Source of the DNA: Candidatus Pacearchaeota archaeon
GTDB lineage: Archaea > Nanoarchaeota > Nanoarchaeia > Pacearchaeales > GW2011-AR1
Reading direction: 5' to 3'
DNA length: 28,130 nt
Assembly (NCBI GenBank): GCA_002690445.1
Contig: NZER01000235.1
Span: 1-28,130, forward strand
The notes under the pieces were generated by a model, which was given only the letters and a program-made list of their open reading frames with translations, did no database searches and had not been told where the DNA came from. Shown piece by piece: positions 12,847 to 21,473 of the stretch (position 1 is the first letter of the stretch; every line of letters starts with the position of its first letter). A program made the position numbers and the translations under genes.

Positions 12847-12854
12847 TTTTTAAA
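12847..12854 (-). promoter_or_regulatory. TATA box of rps12
   Basis: TTTAAAAA on the minus strand, 26-27 bp before ATG 12824; leaderless. Confidence 0.6.
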
Positions 12855-12908
12855 GTTAATTACCCGCCAAATTCAGCTACTGCTTTTCTTTTCTAAAGAA
12901 AAGGAGTC

Positions 12909-13334
12909 CTAGACAATCCTAACTCTCCGAATCCTAAAAAAATTATTCATAATTTCTGAAAGCTCTTTCTCCCGAATCCGCCCCCGCCCAATCAACGCCG
13001 CCTTACTCTGCCGCCCCGCTGAAATAACTGCCACATTCTCCTTAATCTCAACCTTATTAAAAGTAACCGGACTCACCACATTAGAAATAAATCTCTCAAT
13101 CTCCTCTCTATCATTAGGATCTGCAGTCGCAATCACCTTAATTCGCCTCCTCAATGTCTCCCCCAACTTCCGAACATTTATCCCATCTTTTCCAACTGCC
13201 TTAGAAACAAGTGGCTCTGGAACAGCAAAAACAATTACATTATTATAAACAAAAACTTTTGTCGTCGGCACCTTAGCAATCTTTGTAAAAAGATTAATAT
13301 ACCTCATCAACTGCATATCAATTGTACTTGCCAT
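12909..13334 (-). CDS. nusA: Archaeal NusA-like KH-domain protein
   Basis: RNA-binding protein of two KH domains, without the other parts of bacterial NusA; it is linked to transcription elongation or termination. KH1 contains VSKAVGKDGINVRKLGETLR; KH2 contains AALIGRGRIREKELSEIMNN. The length of 141 aa fits. It lies in the conserved rpoA-rpl30e-nusA-rps12-rps7 order. TTTTTATA at 13357-13364 is about 26 bp upstream. Palindromic element C occupies the rest of the short gap to rpl30e. Confidence 0.92.
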   Translation of the reverse strand: MASTIDMQLMRYINLFTKIAKVPTTKVFVYNNVIVFAVPEPLVSKAVGKDGINVRKLGETLRRRIKVIATADPNDREEIERFISNVVSPVTFNKVEIKENVAVISAGRQSKAALIGRGRIREKELSEIMNNFFRIRRVRIV

Positions 13335-13356
13335 TTTATATTATCTCCAACTCTTA

Positions 13357-13364
13357 TTTTTATA
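13357..13364 (-). promoter_or_regulatory. TATA box of nusA
   Basis: TATAAAAA on the minus strand, 26-27 bp before ATG 13334. Element C starts 12 bp upstream. Confidence 0.55.
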
Positions 13365-13376
13365 TTTAATTATCAA

Positions 13377-13448
13377 ATAAAGTCGCGCTATTAGGGTGGG
13401 CGGGGAAACGAGCAAAGCGAGTTGGGCAATTAGATGACGCGACTTTAT
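13377..13448. repeat. Palindromic G-rich intergenic element (C)
   Basis: Perfect terminal inverted repeats ATAAAGTCGCG (13377-13387) and CGCGACTTTAT (13438-13448). The core has GGGTGGGCGGGG (13394-13405), then AACGAGC-AAA-GCGAGTT, a stem with tandem G-A/A-G mismatches, and a further GGG (13424-13426). It fills the gap between the rpl30e stop and the nusA TATA box. Confidence 0.7.
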
Positions 13449-13453
13449 ATTTA

Positions 13454-13702
13454 TCATTTTATTGTAAAAACCTCACTTTCAAAATCCAAACCAAGTTCCT
13501 TCGCAACATCCCCCTTCCCCGCCCGCCCCAAAACCTCAAACTTAACTTTCGCCTTTTCCAGCCTGCAAATTGTCTCCTCCCGCGCATCATTCACAACAAA
13601 TATTTTCAATTTTTTCTTTCCCTTACCTAATTTCAACGCCTGCCTAATCCCAAATAAAACCTTCTCTTTCTCCATTGCATCTTTTATTTCTTTTAGTGAC
13701 AT
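13454..13702 (-). CDS. rpl30e: Ribosomal protein eL30 (L30e family)
   Basis: L7Ae/L30e-fold RNA-binding protein. It shows LKEIKDAMEKEKVLFGIRQA, LKIFVVNDAREETICRLEKA and the C-terminal LDFESEVFTIK. It is 82 aa, somewhat short for the family. It sits between rpoA and nusA, as in many archaea. Unusually for this window there is no TATA box 25 bp upstream. Instead the 231-bp gap to rpoA contains palindromic element D, and a TATA-like box (13836-13843) lies just before that element. The element would then form most of the leader. Confidence 0.85.
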   Translation of the reverse strand: MSLKEIKDAMEKEKVLFGIRQALKLGKGKKKLKIFVVNDAREETICRLEKAKVKFEVLGRAGKGDVAKELGLDFESEVFTIK

Positions 13703-13729
13703 TGTTTACTTTTCCAATCCTAAGCTTGC

Positions 13730-13814
13730 TGGAAATCTTGACTATAATTTCGGCTTCGCCGAGGGTGGGACGAGCGCTTCAGCGCGAGATTTGGGTGGGA
13801 TCTCAAGATTTCCA
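13730..13814. repeat. Palindromic G-rich intergenic element (D)
   Basis: Perfect 12-bp terminal inverted repeats TGGAAATCTTGA (13730-13741) and TCAAGATTTCCA (13803-13814). Inside are TCGGC-TTC-GCCGA (13750-13762), GGGTGGG (13763-13769), GCGC-TTCA-GCGC (13774-13785) and GGGTGGG (13793-13799). A G-quadruplex with a hairpin in its central loop is possible. Confidence 0.75.
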
Positions 13815-13835
13815 AAACCCGCAAACCAAACCAGA

Positions 13836-13843
13836 CTTTAAAA
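13836..13843 (-). promoter_or_regulatory. Possible TATA box of rpl30e
   Basis: TTTTAAAG on the minus strand. The predicted transcript start (about 13814) coincides with the outer edge of element D. Confidence 0.35.
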
Positions 13844-13932
13844 TCAAAACCAACAGAAAATCTGTCAGGCTTCTCATCTTTTAATCCACCTTAATTAAAT
13901 ATTAAATTTAGTTTAAAAATGTTTATGCTTAC

Positions 13933-16900
13933 CTATTTCTTCTCCACCTTCACCACCGCCTTCTTCACAGGCTTTCGCTGAAGTGACTGCGTCGAGCTTT
14001 GGCGAATGTCGGAACTTCGTTCCGACTTCACAATCTTTCCTTTCTTATTTTTCTGATCAGCCAAAGGTCCTGTAACCTTAACCAACAACCCTGGCAGCCC
14101 TGTCCCAACTGGCACTGGCTGATTCATAATAATATTTTCAATAACACTCGCCAATCTATCTTTCTTCCCTGTCTTAGTTGCATTAACAAAATGCTTAACA
14201 GGAGTTTCAAAACTTGCCCTCGCCAAAACCGAACTCTTATCTGAAATAATCCCCATCCTCGTAATACCCTTCACATTCCCAGATGCAGTCATAGTATCCG
14301 CAACCAGCATCAAATGCCTTTTATCAATATCTAAACCCTGTGTCTCAATAACCTTGCTAATCTCATTAATAATCGCCTGACGCGCCGATTCAATCCCCAA
14401 AACAGCCGAAATCTCGTGAATGTCATTAGTAAAAGTTCTATCAACATCAACACCCTTAAAATTCAAAATATCTTTCAAATTACTTCCCGCAGTCAAAATC
14501 ACAAAATCCCTTTCCCGCTTCACAACCAAAACCTGCGCAATATTCTTAACTCCCGAAAGAATAACACCCTTAATTTTTTCCTTAATTTTATACATCTCCT
14601 TAAAATTAGAATCATTTAAATCAAGAGCCATACCATTCCCTCTCTTTTTCACTTTAAACCCCTTATCATTCAAAACCTCAACAACCTTCTCCAATCCAAT
14701 ATGCACTCTCTTCAAAGCTGCATTATCAATATCAATCTGAATTCTCTTACTTGTAAAATCAATCCCAATTTCCGAAACAATCTCTTTCAATTTTACTTCC
14801 TTAATTTTTTCAGCAATCATCCTAGAATCTTTCTCATTATTAAATTTAGAATCAAGATAAATCTCCATTGCAGGAGTAGAAGGCACCTTCCGCGCATCAA
14901 GAATCTCAATTAACCTTGGCAAACCCTGAGTAACCTGCATCTCAGCAACACCAGCCGAATGGAAAACATTCAGTGCCATCTGAGTTGACGGCTCCCCAAA
15001 AGACTGAGCAGTTATAACCCCAATCGCCTCACCCGCCGCCACCTTCTGATTCTTATGCAAAGCAGAAACATCCAAACCATCAAACCCATATAAAAATTGC
15101 ACAATATTATTCGAAGCATCCCTCACAGTCCCATCATAAGCAATAACAAGATCCTGAAGAGCATTCGCCAGCCGCCTATACAAATAACCGGATTTAGGAG
15201 TTCGCAATGCAGTATCCATCAGACCATCTCGTCCAGTAATCGCCCCAAAGAAAAATTCCTCAGGCCTCAAACCTTTCATAAAAGAACTATAAATAAAACC
15301 TCTTGCCCTCGGAGACAAATCCCCTCTCCTAAAAACAGACAACGTCCTATCAGTATAACCAAAATTAACTCGCTCCCCCCCAATAATCTGCTGCCCCACC
15401 GTACAAGCAATCTGCGTAATATTCAACATGCTCCCCCTTGAACCAGCACTAATCATCTTATTAACAGGACTCTCCTTAGGAAATTCCTGCTTAACTGTCT
15501 TACCAACCTCAGTCCGAATCCCATTCAAAACTTGCTGAATCTTAATCTCTCTTGTTTCAGCCGCACTCTTACCCGGAATAATTTCCAAACTATTATCATA
15601 ATAACTCTCAATAATTTTCTGAACTTTTTCCTCAGCAGAATCAATAACATTCTGAGTCATCTCCTTCACATGCTTAGGAACATCTAAATCACTCACAGAA
15701 ATCGTAAACCCATTCCTCGACAAGAAAATCGTCCCCAGTGCATAAATCTTCCGCAGCAACTCAATAGTCTCCTTCCGCCCCACCACCCTATCAAATTTCT
15801 TTAATGCCTCACCATCCTCGCTCCTAAAATCAGAAGAATGAACTCCTTTCTGATAATCTTTCGGAAGAACCTTAGCAAAAATCTCCTTACCCTCATTTTG
15901 TTTTGCAACATTCGGAGCAACATCAAAAGCCCCTGCCTGATACAACAATTGAGACGCATCCCCCCCCGAAAGTTCACTCTCTTCTAAAATATAATTCCCA
16001 GTCACAGCATCATCATTACAACCAATCAAATTAGTATTATTCTTCGGCGAAATCAAATTGTTCTCAACATTCAACAAAACCTCCGCCTCTGCCCTCGCCT
16101 CCTCATTTTGCGGCCCGTGAATATTCATCTCATCCCCGTCAAAGTCAGCATTATAAGGAAAACAAACAGAAGGGTGAAGTCGAAAAGTTCTATAAGGAAG
16201 AACCTTAACAAAATGCGCCATCAAAGAAGCCCGATGCAGCGAAGGATGACGATTAAACAAAACAACATCCCCATCAATTAAATGCCTCTCCACAATATAA
16301 CCCGGCTCAATCTCATTCACCAATTCATCTCTCAAATCCTCTGTAATTCTCTTCCGCTTACCATCATGCCTAACAATATAATTCGCACCAGGATACCCCT
16401 CCTTCAAAACCAGCTTCTTCAATCTCTCAATATTCGAACTCGTAACCTTCTCAGCAACAGTAAGAACCCTCGCAATTTCATAAGGAACTCCCACCTCATT
16501 AATCTTCAAATTAGGATCAGGGGAAATAACAGTCCTCGCCGAAAAATTAACTCTCTTCCCAGCAAGATTCTTTCTTATACGCCCCTCCTTCCCCTTAATC
16601 CTCTCTGTAATTGTCTTCAACGGCTGTCCAGACCTATGCCTTGCCGGAGGAACCCTCGCAATCGAATTATCAAAAAAAGTAGTAACATGATACTGCAGCA
16701 AATCCCACAAATCCTCAATAATAACTTCCGGAGCCCCGGCATTCAAATTCTCCCACAGTCTCTGATTAGCCCTAATAATATCTGAAAGCTTATGAGTCAA
16801 ATCATCCTCACTCCTCTCACCAGATTCTAATGTAATAGAAGGACGAACAGTAACAGAAGGAACCAAAAGCAAAGTCAAAACCCCCCACTCCGGCCTCAAT

Positions 16901-17445
16901 GTCTTAGGATTAATCCCAAGAATCTTTAAATCTTCATCAGGAACCTTCACCAATCTCTCTCGAATCTCCGAAGGAAACAATCTCCTCCTCCCAACCCTAA
17001 ACGTAGATGGCTTCTCAAGCTTCACCTTCTCCTGAACAATCGCACAAGCCGGGCACTTTTTCCCATCTTTCGCCTTCTTCAATCTAGCTTTCAAATCCTT
17101 GCCCATATCTTTTTCTTCCAATAGCACTTTACCGCACGCCTCGCAAGTACTCCTCAAAACAATATCAATAATCTGAAGATACTTAATATGCAAAACAGGT
17201 CTCGCCATCTCAATAACTCCTGGATGCCCAAGACACTCTTTCAACCGCCCCCCGCAAGTCCGGCACCGCACCCCCGGATCAATCGCCCCCAATCTCAAAT
17301 CCATCAAACCCCCGTCAACAGGATAACCATCCACATCATAAAGCTCCGGAGTCACAATCTTAGCAACAGCCAGCTTCTTAATCTCTTCCGGGCTAAACAA
17401 ATTAAACTTCAACGCCTTCAACTGTTTTTTTATTGGTCTATTCAT
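13933..17445 (-). CDS. rpoA: RNA polymerase subunit A, unsplit (A' and A'' in one chain)
   Basis: Largest catalytic subunit, 1170 aa. N-terminal zinc sites: C61, C64, C71, H74 and C101, C104, C131, C134. The active-site magnesium motif NADFDGD is at 432-438. Bridge helix FGAITGRDGLMDTA is at about 733-746, and the trigger-loop region ITAQSFGEPSTQMALNVFH at about 811-829. The A'' region continues in the same frame, whereas most archaea encode A' and A'' as separate genes. The last 30 residues are a polar tail (SERSSDIRQSSTQSLQ, then KPVKKAVVKVEKK), part of it encoded by a perfect hairpin. Its ATG overlaps the stop of the preceding small gene (ATGA). Confidence 0.96.
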   Translation of the reverse strand: MNRPIKKQLKALKFNLFSPEEIKKLAVAKIVTPELYDVDGYPVDGGLMDLRLGAIDPGVRCRTCGGRLKECLGHPGVIEMARPVLHIKYLQIIDIVLRSTCEACGKVLLEEKDMGKDLKARLKKAKDGKKCPACAIVQEKVKLEKPSTFRVGRRRLFPSEIRERLVKVPDEDLKILGINPKTLRPEWGVLTLLLVPSVTVRPSITLESGERSEDDLTHKLSDIIRANQRLWENLNAGAPEVIIEDLWDLLQYHVTTFFDNSIARVPPARHRSGQPLKTITERIKGKEGRIRKNLAGKRVNFSARTVISPDPNLKINEVGVPYEIARVLTVAEKVTSSNIERLKKLVLKEGYPGANYIVRHDGKRKRITEDLRDELVNEIEPGYIVERHLIDGDVVLFNRHPSLHRASLMAHFVKVLPYRTFRLHPSVCFPYNADFDGDEMNIHGPQNEEARAEAEVLLNVENNLISPKNNTNLIGCNDDAVTGNYILEESELSGGDASQLLYQAGAFDVAPNVAKQNEGKEIFAKVLPKDYQKGVHSSDFRSEDGEALKKFDRVVGRKETIELLRKIYALGTIFLSRNGFTISVSDLDVPKHVKEMTQNVIDSAEEKVQKIIESYYDNSLEIIPGKSAAETREIKIQQVLNGIRTEVGKTVKQEFPKESPVNKMISAGSRGSMLNITQIACTVGQQIIGGERVNFGYTDRTLSVFRRGDLSPRARGFIYSSFMKGLRPEEFFFGAITGRDGLMDTALRTPKSGYLYRRLANALQDLVIAYDGTVRDASNNIVQFLYGFDGLDVSALHKNQKVAAGEAIGVITAQSFGEPSTQMALNVFHSAGVAEMQVTQGLPRLIEILDARKVPSTPAMEIYLDSKFNNEKDSRMIAEKIKEVKLKEIVSEIGIDFTSKRIQIDIDNAALKRVHIGLEKVVEVLNDKGFKVKKRGNGMALDLNDSNFKEMYKIKEKIKGVILSGVKNIAQVLVVKRERDFVILTAGSNLKDILNFKGVDVDRTFTNDIHEISAVLGIESARQAIINEISKVIETQGLDIDKRHLMLVADTMTASGNVKGITRMGIISDKSSVLARASFETPVKHFVNATKTGKKDRLASVIENIIMNQPVPVGTGLPGLLVKVTGPLADQKNKKGKIVKSERSSDIRQSSTQSLQRKPVKKAVVKVEKK
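14008..14026. repeat. Perfect hairpin inside the rpoA C-terminal tail
   Basis: GTCGGAAC (14008-14015), TTC, GTTCCGAC (14019-14026): an 8-bp perfect stem with a GAA/TTC triloop closed by C-G. The stem length and loop match the hairpins inside intergenic elements A and F. It encodes part of S-E-R-S-S-D in the tail. Confidence 0.6.
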
Positions 17446-17666
17446 CTTATCCTCTCGCCCCGACTATTTACCCAATCTCCTCTCGGACACTGATAATTAA
17501 CAGGAAAATATGGGCAATCTGTCCGATTACTACCCCCTGTATCGCAACCCCTTACATCTTCTACTTCCCTTCCAGAATGAAAACAAGGACCCACATCCAC
17601 ACCATAAATAAAGCACTCTCCCTTGTCTATTACTGCATCCCCATCAGTTGAAGTACCTCCCCCCAT
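17442..17666 (-). CDS. Small cysteine-containing protein inside the rpo operon, 74 aa
   Basis: Starts MGGGTSTDGDAVIDKGECFI and has five cysteines spread through a Gly/Asp-rich, low-helix sequence (GPCFHSG, RGCDTGG, DCPYFP, QCPRGD). There is no transmembrane segment and no recognised family. Its ATG lies one base after the stop of the membrane gene (TAAGATG), behind GGGGGAGG. Its own stop overlaps the rpoA start by 4 bp. The coupling on both sides supports translation. Confidence 0.6.
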   Translation of the reverse strand: MGGGTSTDGDAVIDKGECFIYGVDVGPCFHSGREVEDVRGCDTGGSNRTDCPYFPVNYQCPRGDWVNSRGERIR

Positions 17667-17667
17667 C

Positions 17668-17955
17668 TTACTTCCCTCCCCCTAATTTATTTAAACCATC
17701 AATTTTATTCTCAATCCTACCCATATCATTCCTGACCTTATCAAATGACAATCTAACCTGATACTTAAAATCCTTAAGCTCATTATTCACAGCCCATATC
17801 TTAAGGACTGACATCACAACAAAAGGAGCAAGAACTTCAACATAACTCGAACTATTACCAAATATTCTCCAAATTATCATCACAACCCCAACTATCAAAG
17901 CTATCCAAAACAAAACATCAAGTATTTTTCTTCTCACTTCTCCCATCTTACTCAT
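17668..17955 (-). CDS. Small two-helix membrane protein inside the rpo operon, 92-95 aa
   Basis: Two hydrophobic segments (KILDVLFWIALIVGVVMIIW at about residues 10-30, and VEVLAPFVVMSVLKIWAV at about 39-56) are followed by a charged helix of coiled-coil character (FDKVRNDMGRIENKIDGLNK). No function recognised. Two starts are possible: ATG 17955, overlapping the rpoB stop by 8 bp, or ATG 17946, one base after the rpoB stop (TAAGATG). The latter repeats the junction seen at rpoH/rpoB and elsewhere. A membrane protein between rpoB and rpoA is unusual. Confidence 0.65.
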   Translation of the reverse strand: MSKMGEVRRKILDVLFWIALIVGVVMIIWRIFGNSSSYVEVLAPFVVMSVLKIWAVNNELKDFKYQVRLSFDKVRNDMGRIENKIDGLNKLGGGK

Positions 17956-20900
17956 ATTTATTCTTCAACTCAAATTTAGTTAACAAATGCAAACCCTGTA
18001 GCTCTTCAATTAACAACTTAAATGCATATGAAACTTCAACTGGCTCAACCTGATTAGAATGACAAAGAGAACAAGTCCTCTTATCATGAATCTGGTCATC
18101 AATAACTGTGCTCCCGCATTTCGTGCAAATATGCACTATCACTTTGTCAGAATCATATCTCTCCTTCAACAAAAGAGAAGCACCATGTGCAACCAACGCC
18201 TGCTGCTCCATCTCTCCAAGACGCAAAGCCCCACCCCTCGCCCGTCCCTCAATCGGCTGTCTTGTCAACAACGCAATCTTACCAGAAGCCCGCGCATGCA
18301 AAAGATTCGCAACCATATATCTCAACTTCAAATAATACATATTCCCAATATAAATCTTAACAGGCATTCTCTTCCCAGTGATGCCATTATACAAAATCTC
18401 CTTACCATTATATCTAAATCCTAATTTACCTAACTGCACTTCCAACTTATCTCTACTCTCTCCAGAAAAAGCAGAAGCATCAATAATCTCTCCAGAAAGC
18501 GAAGCAACCTTTCCTGCCAACAACTCCATTAAATAACCTACAGTCATACGTGAAGGAATACCATGAGGATTAAACATAACATCAGGCCGAACTCCCCGCG
18601 AAGTAAAAGGAATATCAACTTCAGGAGCAAGAAACCCAACAACTCCTTTTTGCCCGTGCGGCGTAGAAAACTTATCCCCTAATTCAGGAATTCTTAAATC
18701 TCGTGTCCTAACCTGAACAATCTTATTTCCTTCCTTATCCTGAGTAACAAAAACACCATCAACAACTCCCCTCTCTTCCTGCCTCATTGCAGAACTATTT
18801 TCTTTCCTTGTCTGGATAGAAATCTCTCTTGCCTCACTCAAAAACTTCGGAGGCGAAACTTTCCCAATCACAACTTCTCCCTCATTCAAACTAGCTTCTG
18901 GATAAACTACTCCATCATCTTCCAAATACTTATAACTCTCTTCAGTCCGATAACCAGATATATCTTTTTCAGGGATCATAATATCATCTCTCAAACCCCC
19001 TGCATAATTCAACTCAATTGAAGAATACGGTCTAAACCTCGTGCTTCTAGCCATCCCTCTATCAACAGACGCCTGATTCAAAACCAAAGCATCCTCAATA
19101 TTATAACCTTCATAAGGCATAATCGCGACAATCACATTCTGACCTGCCGGATAAATATTCAGTGTATCATAAACAAAACTCCGAATAATAGGTTTCTGCG
19201 GATAATGCAAAATAGAAACATCAGTATCCATCCTCACATGAAAATTAGCAGCATAAATCCCAAGAGACTGCTTTTGCGTCTTACTCCCTCGCATCAATCT
19301 CGCTGACTGATCATGATTACCATACGGAACCAAACTCGTGACCAACCCCAAACAATCAATAGGATCAATCTCAAAATGAGTATACTCGTCTGTCAATTCA
19401 CTTTCATACAACGCAACCAAACAATCATCCTCCTCAGCCGCATCAAGATACTCAACAATTCCTTGCTTAATCAAATCTTCCCAAGTCATACCCCCTTTCT
19501 TTATCATCTGTATATGCTCCTCCTTCAATTTCGGCTTCCCCCCATCAACAATAATAACAGGTCTCAAAACTCTTCCAACTTCTGTCGAAAGAAAAATCAT
19601 ATCAAGAAAATTTTCATGCTTAACACTAATCTCCATCGGCAGTTTCCCACTTCGTCTCGCACTCCTGATTTTATCAACAAAATCTTTAGCAGCATCAATA
19701 ACTCCCACAAACCGCCCATTATAAAAAATATCAATCTTCCCATCACCATCACTCATACCATATTTTTTCAAAACATCAATAACATCCGCCTCGCCCACCG
19801 GCGAACGAGTAGAAATTCTTGATAACAAAGCAAGATTCTTCCTCAAACCAATTTCAGTACCCTCTGGAGTTTCAATAGGGCAAAACCTCCCATAATGCGT
19901 CGGGTGCAGCGTCCTCGCAGCAAAATTCTCCTGCTCCCCAGGCAAACTCGAAGAAACCCTCAACAACTGAGAAAGAATAGCAAGATAATTTGTCTTATCC
20001 ATATTCTGAGTCACACCACTCCTCTCCCCAATCCAACTCCCAGTAGCAATCGCCGACTCAATCCTCCTAGAAAACAAAGTAGACTTAGCAATCGTCTTAA
20101 TAGAATAAAATTTCCGCCTCTTAACTGTCTTCTGCAGCGAGTGCTGAATCTCCCTCAATAAAATATTCAAATTAACCCTAAACAAATCAGCAAGCAAATC
20201 CCCGCTCAAACGAACTCTCTTATTTGCATAATGATCTTTATCAGTCATTGAATCCTCCGGATGTTCCTTAGCAACATAAAACTGCTTAATAAACTTGCAC
20301 AACGATTTCGCCTTCTCCAACCTGTCCTCTTTTTTCAAACCAATATGCGGAAGAAAATAAGAATCAATTCTCTGCTTAACTCTATCCAGCATTTCCTTAG
20401 CAGTCCCCTGCAACGAACTTTTCTCAGCAATCAACATCAACGCCGCATCTGGATCACCAAGCTCAGCAAACTCATAAAAATTCACAATCAAAGAATCTGT
20501 TTGTTTCCCAATCAGTTTAGAAATCTCAGCATCAGAAGTCAACCCCAAAGCCTTCAACAAAACAATTGCAGGAATATCTCTAAACCGAGAGAAAGAAGCT
20601 TCCAAAATCCCCTCATTATTTTCAACAAGCGAAATCGGAATCTTATAAGCACCTCTTTGAGAAAACAATCTCAGCATAATTCTCTTCTTCGTTTTCTGGT
20701 GCTCAATAAATGTCTGGTTGCTCGCCAAATCCTCAGCCATCACCATAACTCTTTCATTACCATTCACAATAAAATAACCTCCAGTATCCTTAGGATCAAT
20801 ATAATTCTTAATCAATTCCTCCTCCCCCATCCCATCAAGATTACACGCCTTGCTCTTCACAATAATCGGAATTTTTCCCAGCTGAACTTCTGCAGTCTCT

Positions 20901-21211
20901 GTCTGCCCAGCATAAGTAATAGTAATCTCCATTCTAATCGGAGCAGAATAAGTCAAGTTTCTCAACCGCGCCTCAGCCGGAGTAATTATTTTAGTAGAAC
21001 CATCAGCCTCAACAATATTCGGCTTGTCAACAATTATCTTCCCAAGATTAATTTCAAAATCCTCATGAGAAATATTCTCATTCAACTCATTAATAATCTC
21101 CTGCATCCTATTCTCAATAAAATCATTAAAACTCCTGATATTAGATTCCACAAGAGAATGATTCTTAAGATATTCCTTAACTAAAACGTGGTCTTGTTTT
21201 TTCTCAGCCAT
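17948..21211 (-). CDS. rpoB: RNA polymerase subunit B, unsplit
   Basis: Second-largest catalytic subunit, 1087 aa in one chain. Visible landmarks are NFAARTLHPTHYGRFCPIET, GYNIEDALVLNQASVDRGM, GDKFSTPHGQKGVVGFL and RPIEGRARGGALRLGEME. A zinc ribbon ICTKCGS...RTCSLCHS lies near the C-terminus. It starts one base after the rpoH stop (TAAGATG) and is followed by the small membrane gene. Some archaea split this subunit into B' and B''; here it is intact. Confidence 0.97.
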   Translation of the reverse strand: MAEKKQDHVLVKEYLKNHSLVESNIRSFNDFIENRMQEIINELNENISHEDFEINLGKIIVDKPNIVEADGSTKIITPAEARLRNLTYSAPIRMEITITYAGQTETAEVQLGKIPIIVKSKACNLDGMGEEELIKNYIDPKDTGGYFIVNGNERVMVMAEDLASNQTFIEHQKTKKRIMLRLFSQRGAYKIPISLVENNEGILEASFSRFRDIPAIVLLKALGLTSDAEISKLIGKQTDSLIVNFYEFAELGDPDAALMLIAEKSSLQGTAKEMLDRVKQRIDSYFLPHIGLKKEDRLEKAKSLCKFIKQFYVAKEHPEDSMTDKDHYANKRVRLSGDLLADLFRVNLNILLREIQHSLQKTVKRRKFYSIKTIAKSTLFSRRIESAIATGSWIGERSGVTQNMDKTNYLAILSQLLRVSSSLPGEQENFAARTLHPTHYGRFCPIETPEGTEIGLRKNLALLSRISTRSPVGEADVIDVLKKYGMSDGDGKIDIFYNGRFVGVIDAAKDFVDKIRSARRSGKLPMEISVKHENFLDMIFLSTEVGRVLRPVIIVDGGKPKLKEEHIQMIKKGGMTWEDLIKQGIVEYLDAAEEDDCLVALYESELTDEYTHFEIDPIDCLGLVTSLVPYGNHDQSARLMRGSKTQKQSLGIYAANFHVRMDTDVSILHYPQKPIIRSFVYDTLNIYPAGQNVIVAIMPYEGYNIEDALVLNQASVDRGMARSTRFRPYSSIELNYAGGLRDDIMIPEKDISGYRTEESYKYLEDDGVVYPEASLNEGEVVIGKVSPPKFLSEAREISIQTRKENSSAMRQEERGVVDGVFVTQDKEGNKIVQVRTRDLRIPELGDKFSTPHGQKGVVGFLAPEVDIPFTSRGVRPDVMFNPHGIPSRMTVGYLMELLAGKVASLSGEIIDASAFSGESRDKLEVQLGKLGFRYNGKEILYNGITGKRMPVKIYIGNMYYLKLRYMVANLLHARASGKIALLTRQPIEGRARGGALRLGEMEQQALVAHGASLLLKERYDSDKVIVHICTKCGSTVIDDQIHDKRTCSLCHSNQVEPVEVSYAFKLLIEELQGLHLLTKFELKNKYE

Positions 21212-21212
21212 C

Positions 21213-21416
21213 TTAAATCACAACCCGGTAATAAACCTCCCCCGTGTCTTTTTTTCTTTCCACCCTTATCACATCCCCAGTCTCGCAATTTTCAGGCAAT
21301 AAAGAATCTTTTTTAGAAATTTTCGGTAGTTGCGACAATGCAATATTAAACTTTCCCAAGAGCTTTTTCACATCTTCGGGTTTCAATTTGGTGTGTTTTG
21401 GTTGGAGCGCGTGCAT
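21213..21416 (-). CDS. rpoH: RNA polymerase subunit H (Rpb5 family)
   Basis: The 67-aa archaeal subunit H corresponds to the C-terminal domain of eukaryotic Rpb5. It shows HTKLKPEDVKKLLGKFNIAL, QLPKISKKDSLL and the ending GDVIRVERKKDTGEVYYRVV. It is the first gene of the polymerase operon in the usual archaeal order. The likely TATA box (21466-21473) implies a leader of about 28 nt. Confidence 0.93.
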   Translation of the reverse strand: MHALQPKHTKLKPEDVKKLLGKFNIALSQLPKISKKDSLLPENCETGDVIRVERKKDTGEVYYRVVI

Positions 21417-21465
21417 AAGGCAGAATATCCATTAAGTTTTAGATAAGCAAATGACAAAAAATCGG

Positions 21466-21473
21466 TTTAAAAA
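21466..21473 (-). promoter_or_regulatory. Possible TATA box of the rpo operon
   Basis: TTTTTAAA on the minus strand inside GGTTTAAAAACC, about 54 bp before the rpoH ATG. Two ATGGC(A/T)AAA mini-frames (starts 21491 and 21511) lie around it. Confidence 0.4.

Noticed and set aside
20261..21184. Long plus-strand frame (307 codons) opposite rpoB, and similar long frames opposite aEF-2, rpoA and nrdJ
   Set aside because: They are antisense to well-recognised genes, have Asn/Ile/Leu/Ser-rich translations typical of the complement of AT-rich codons, and show no domain.
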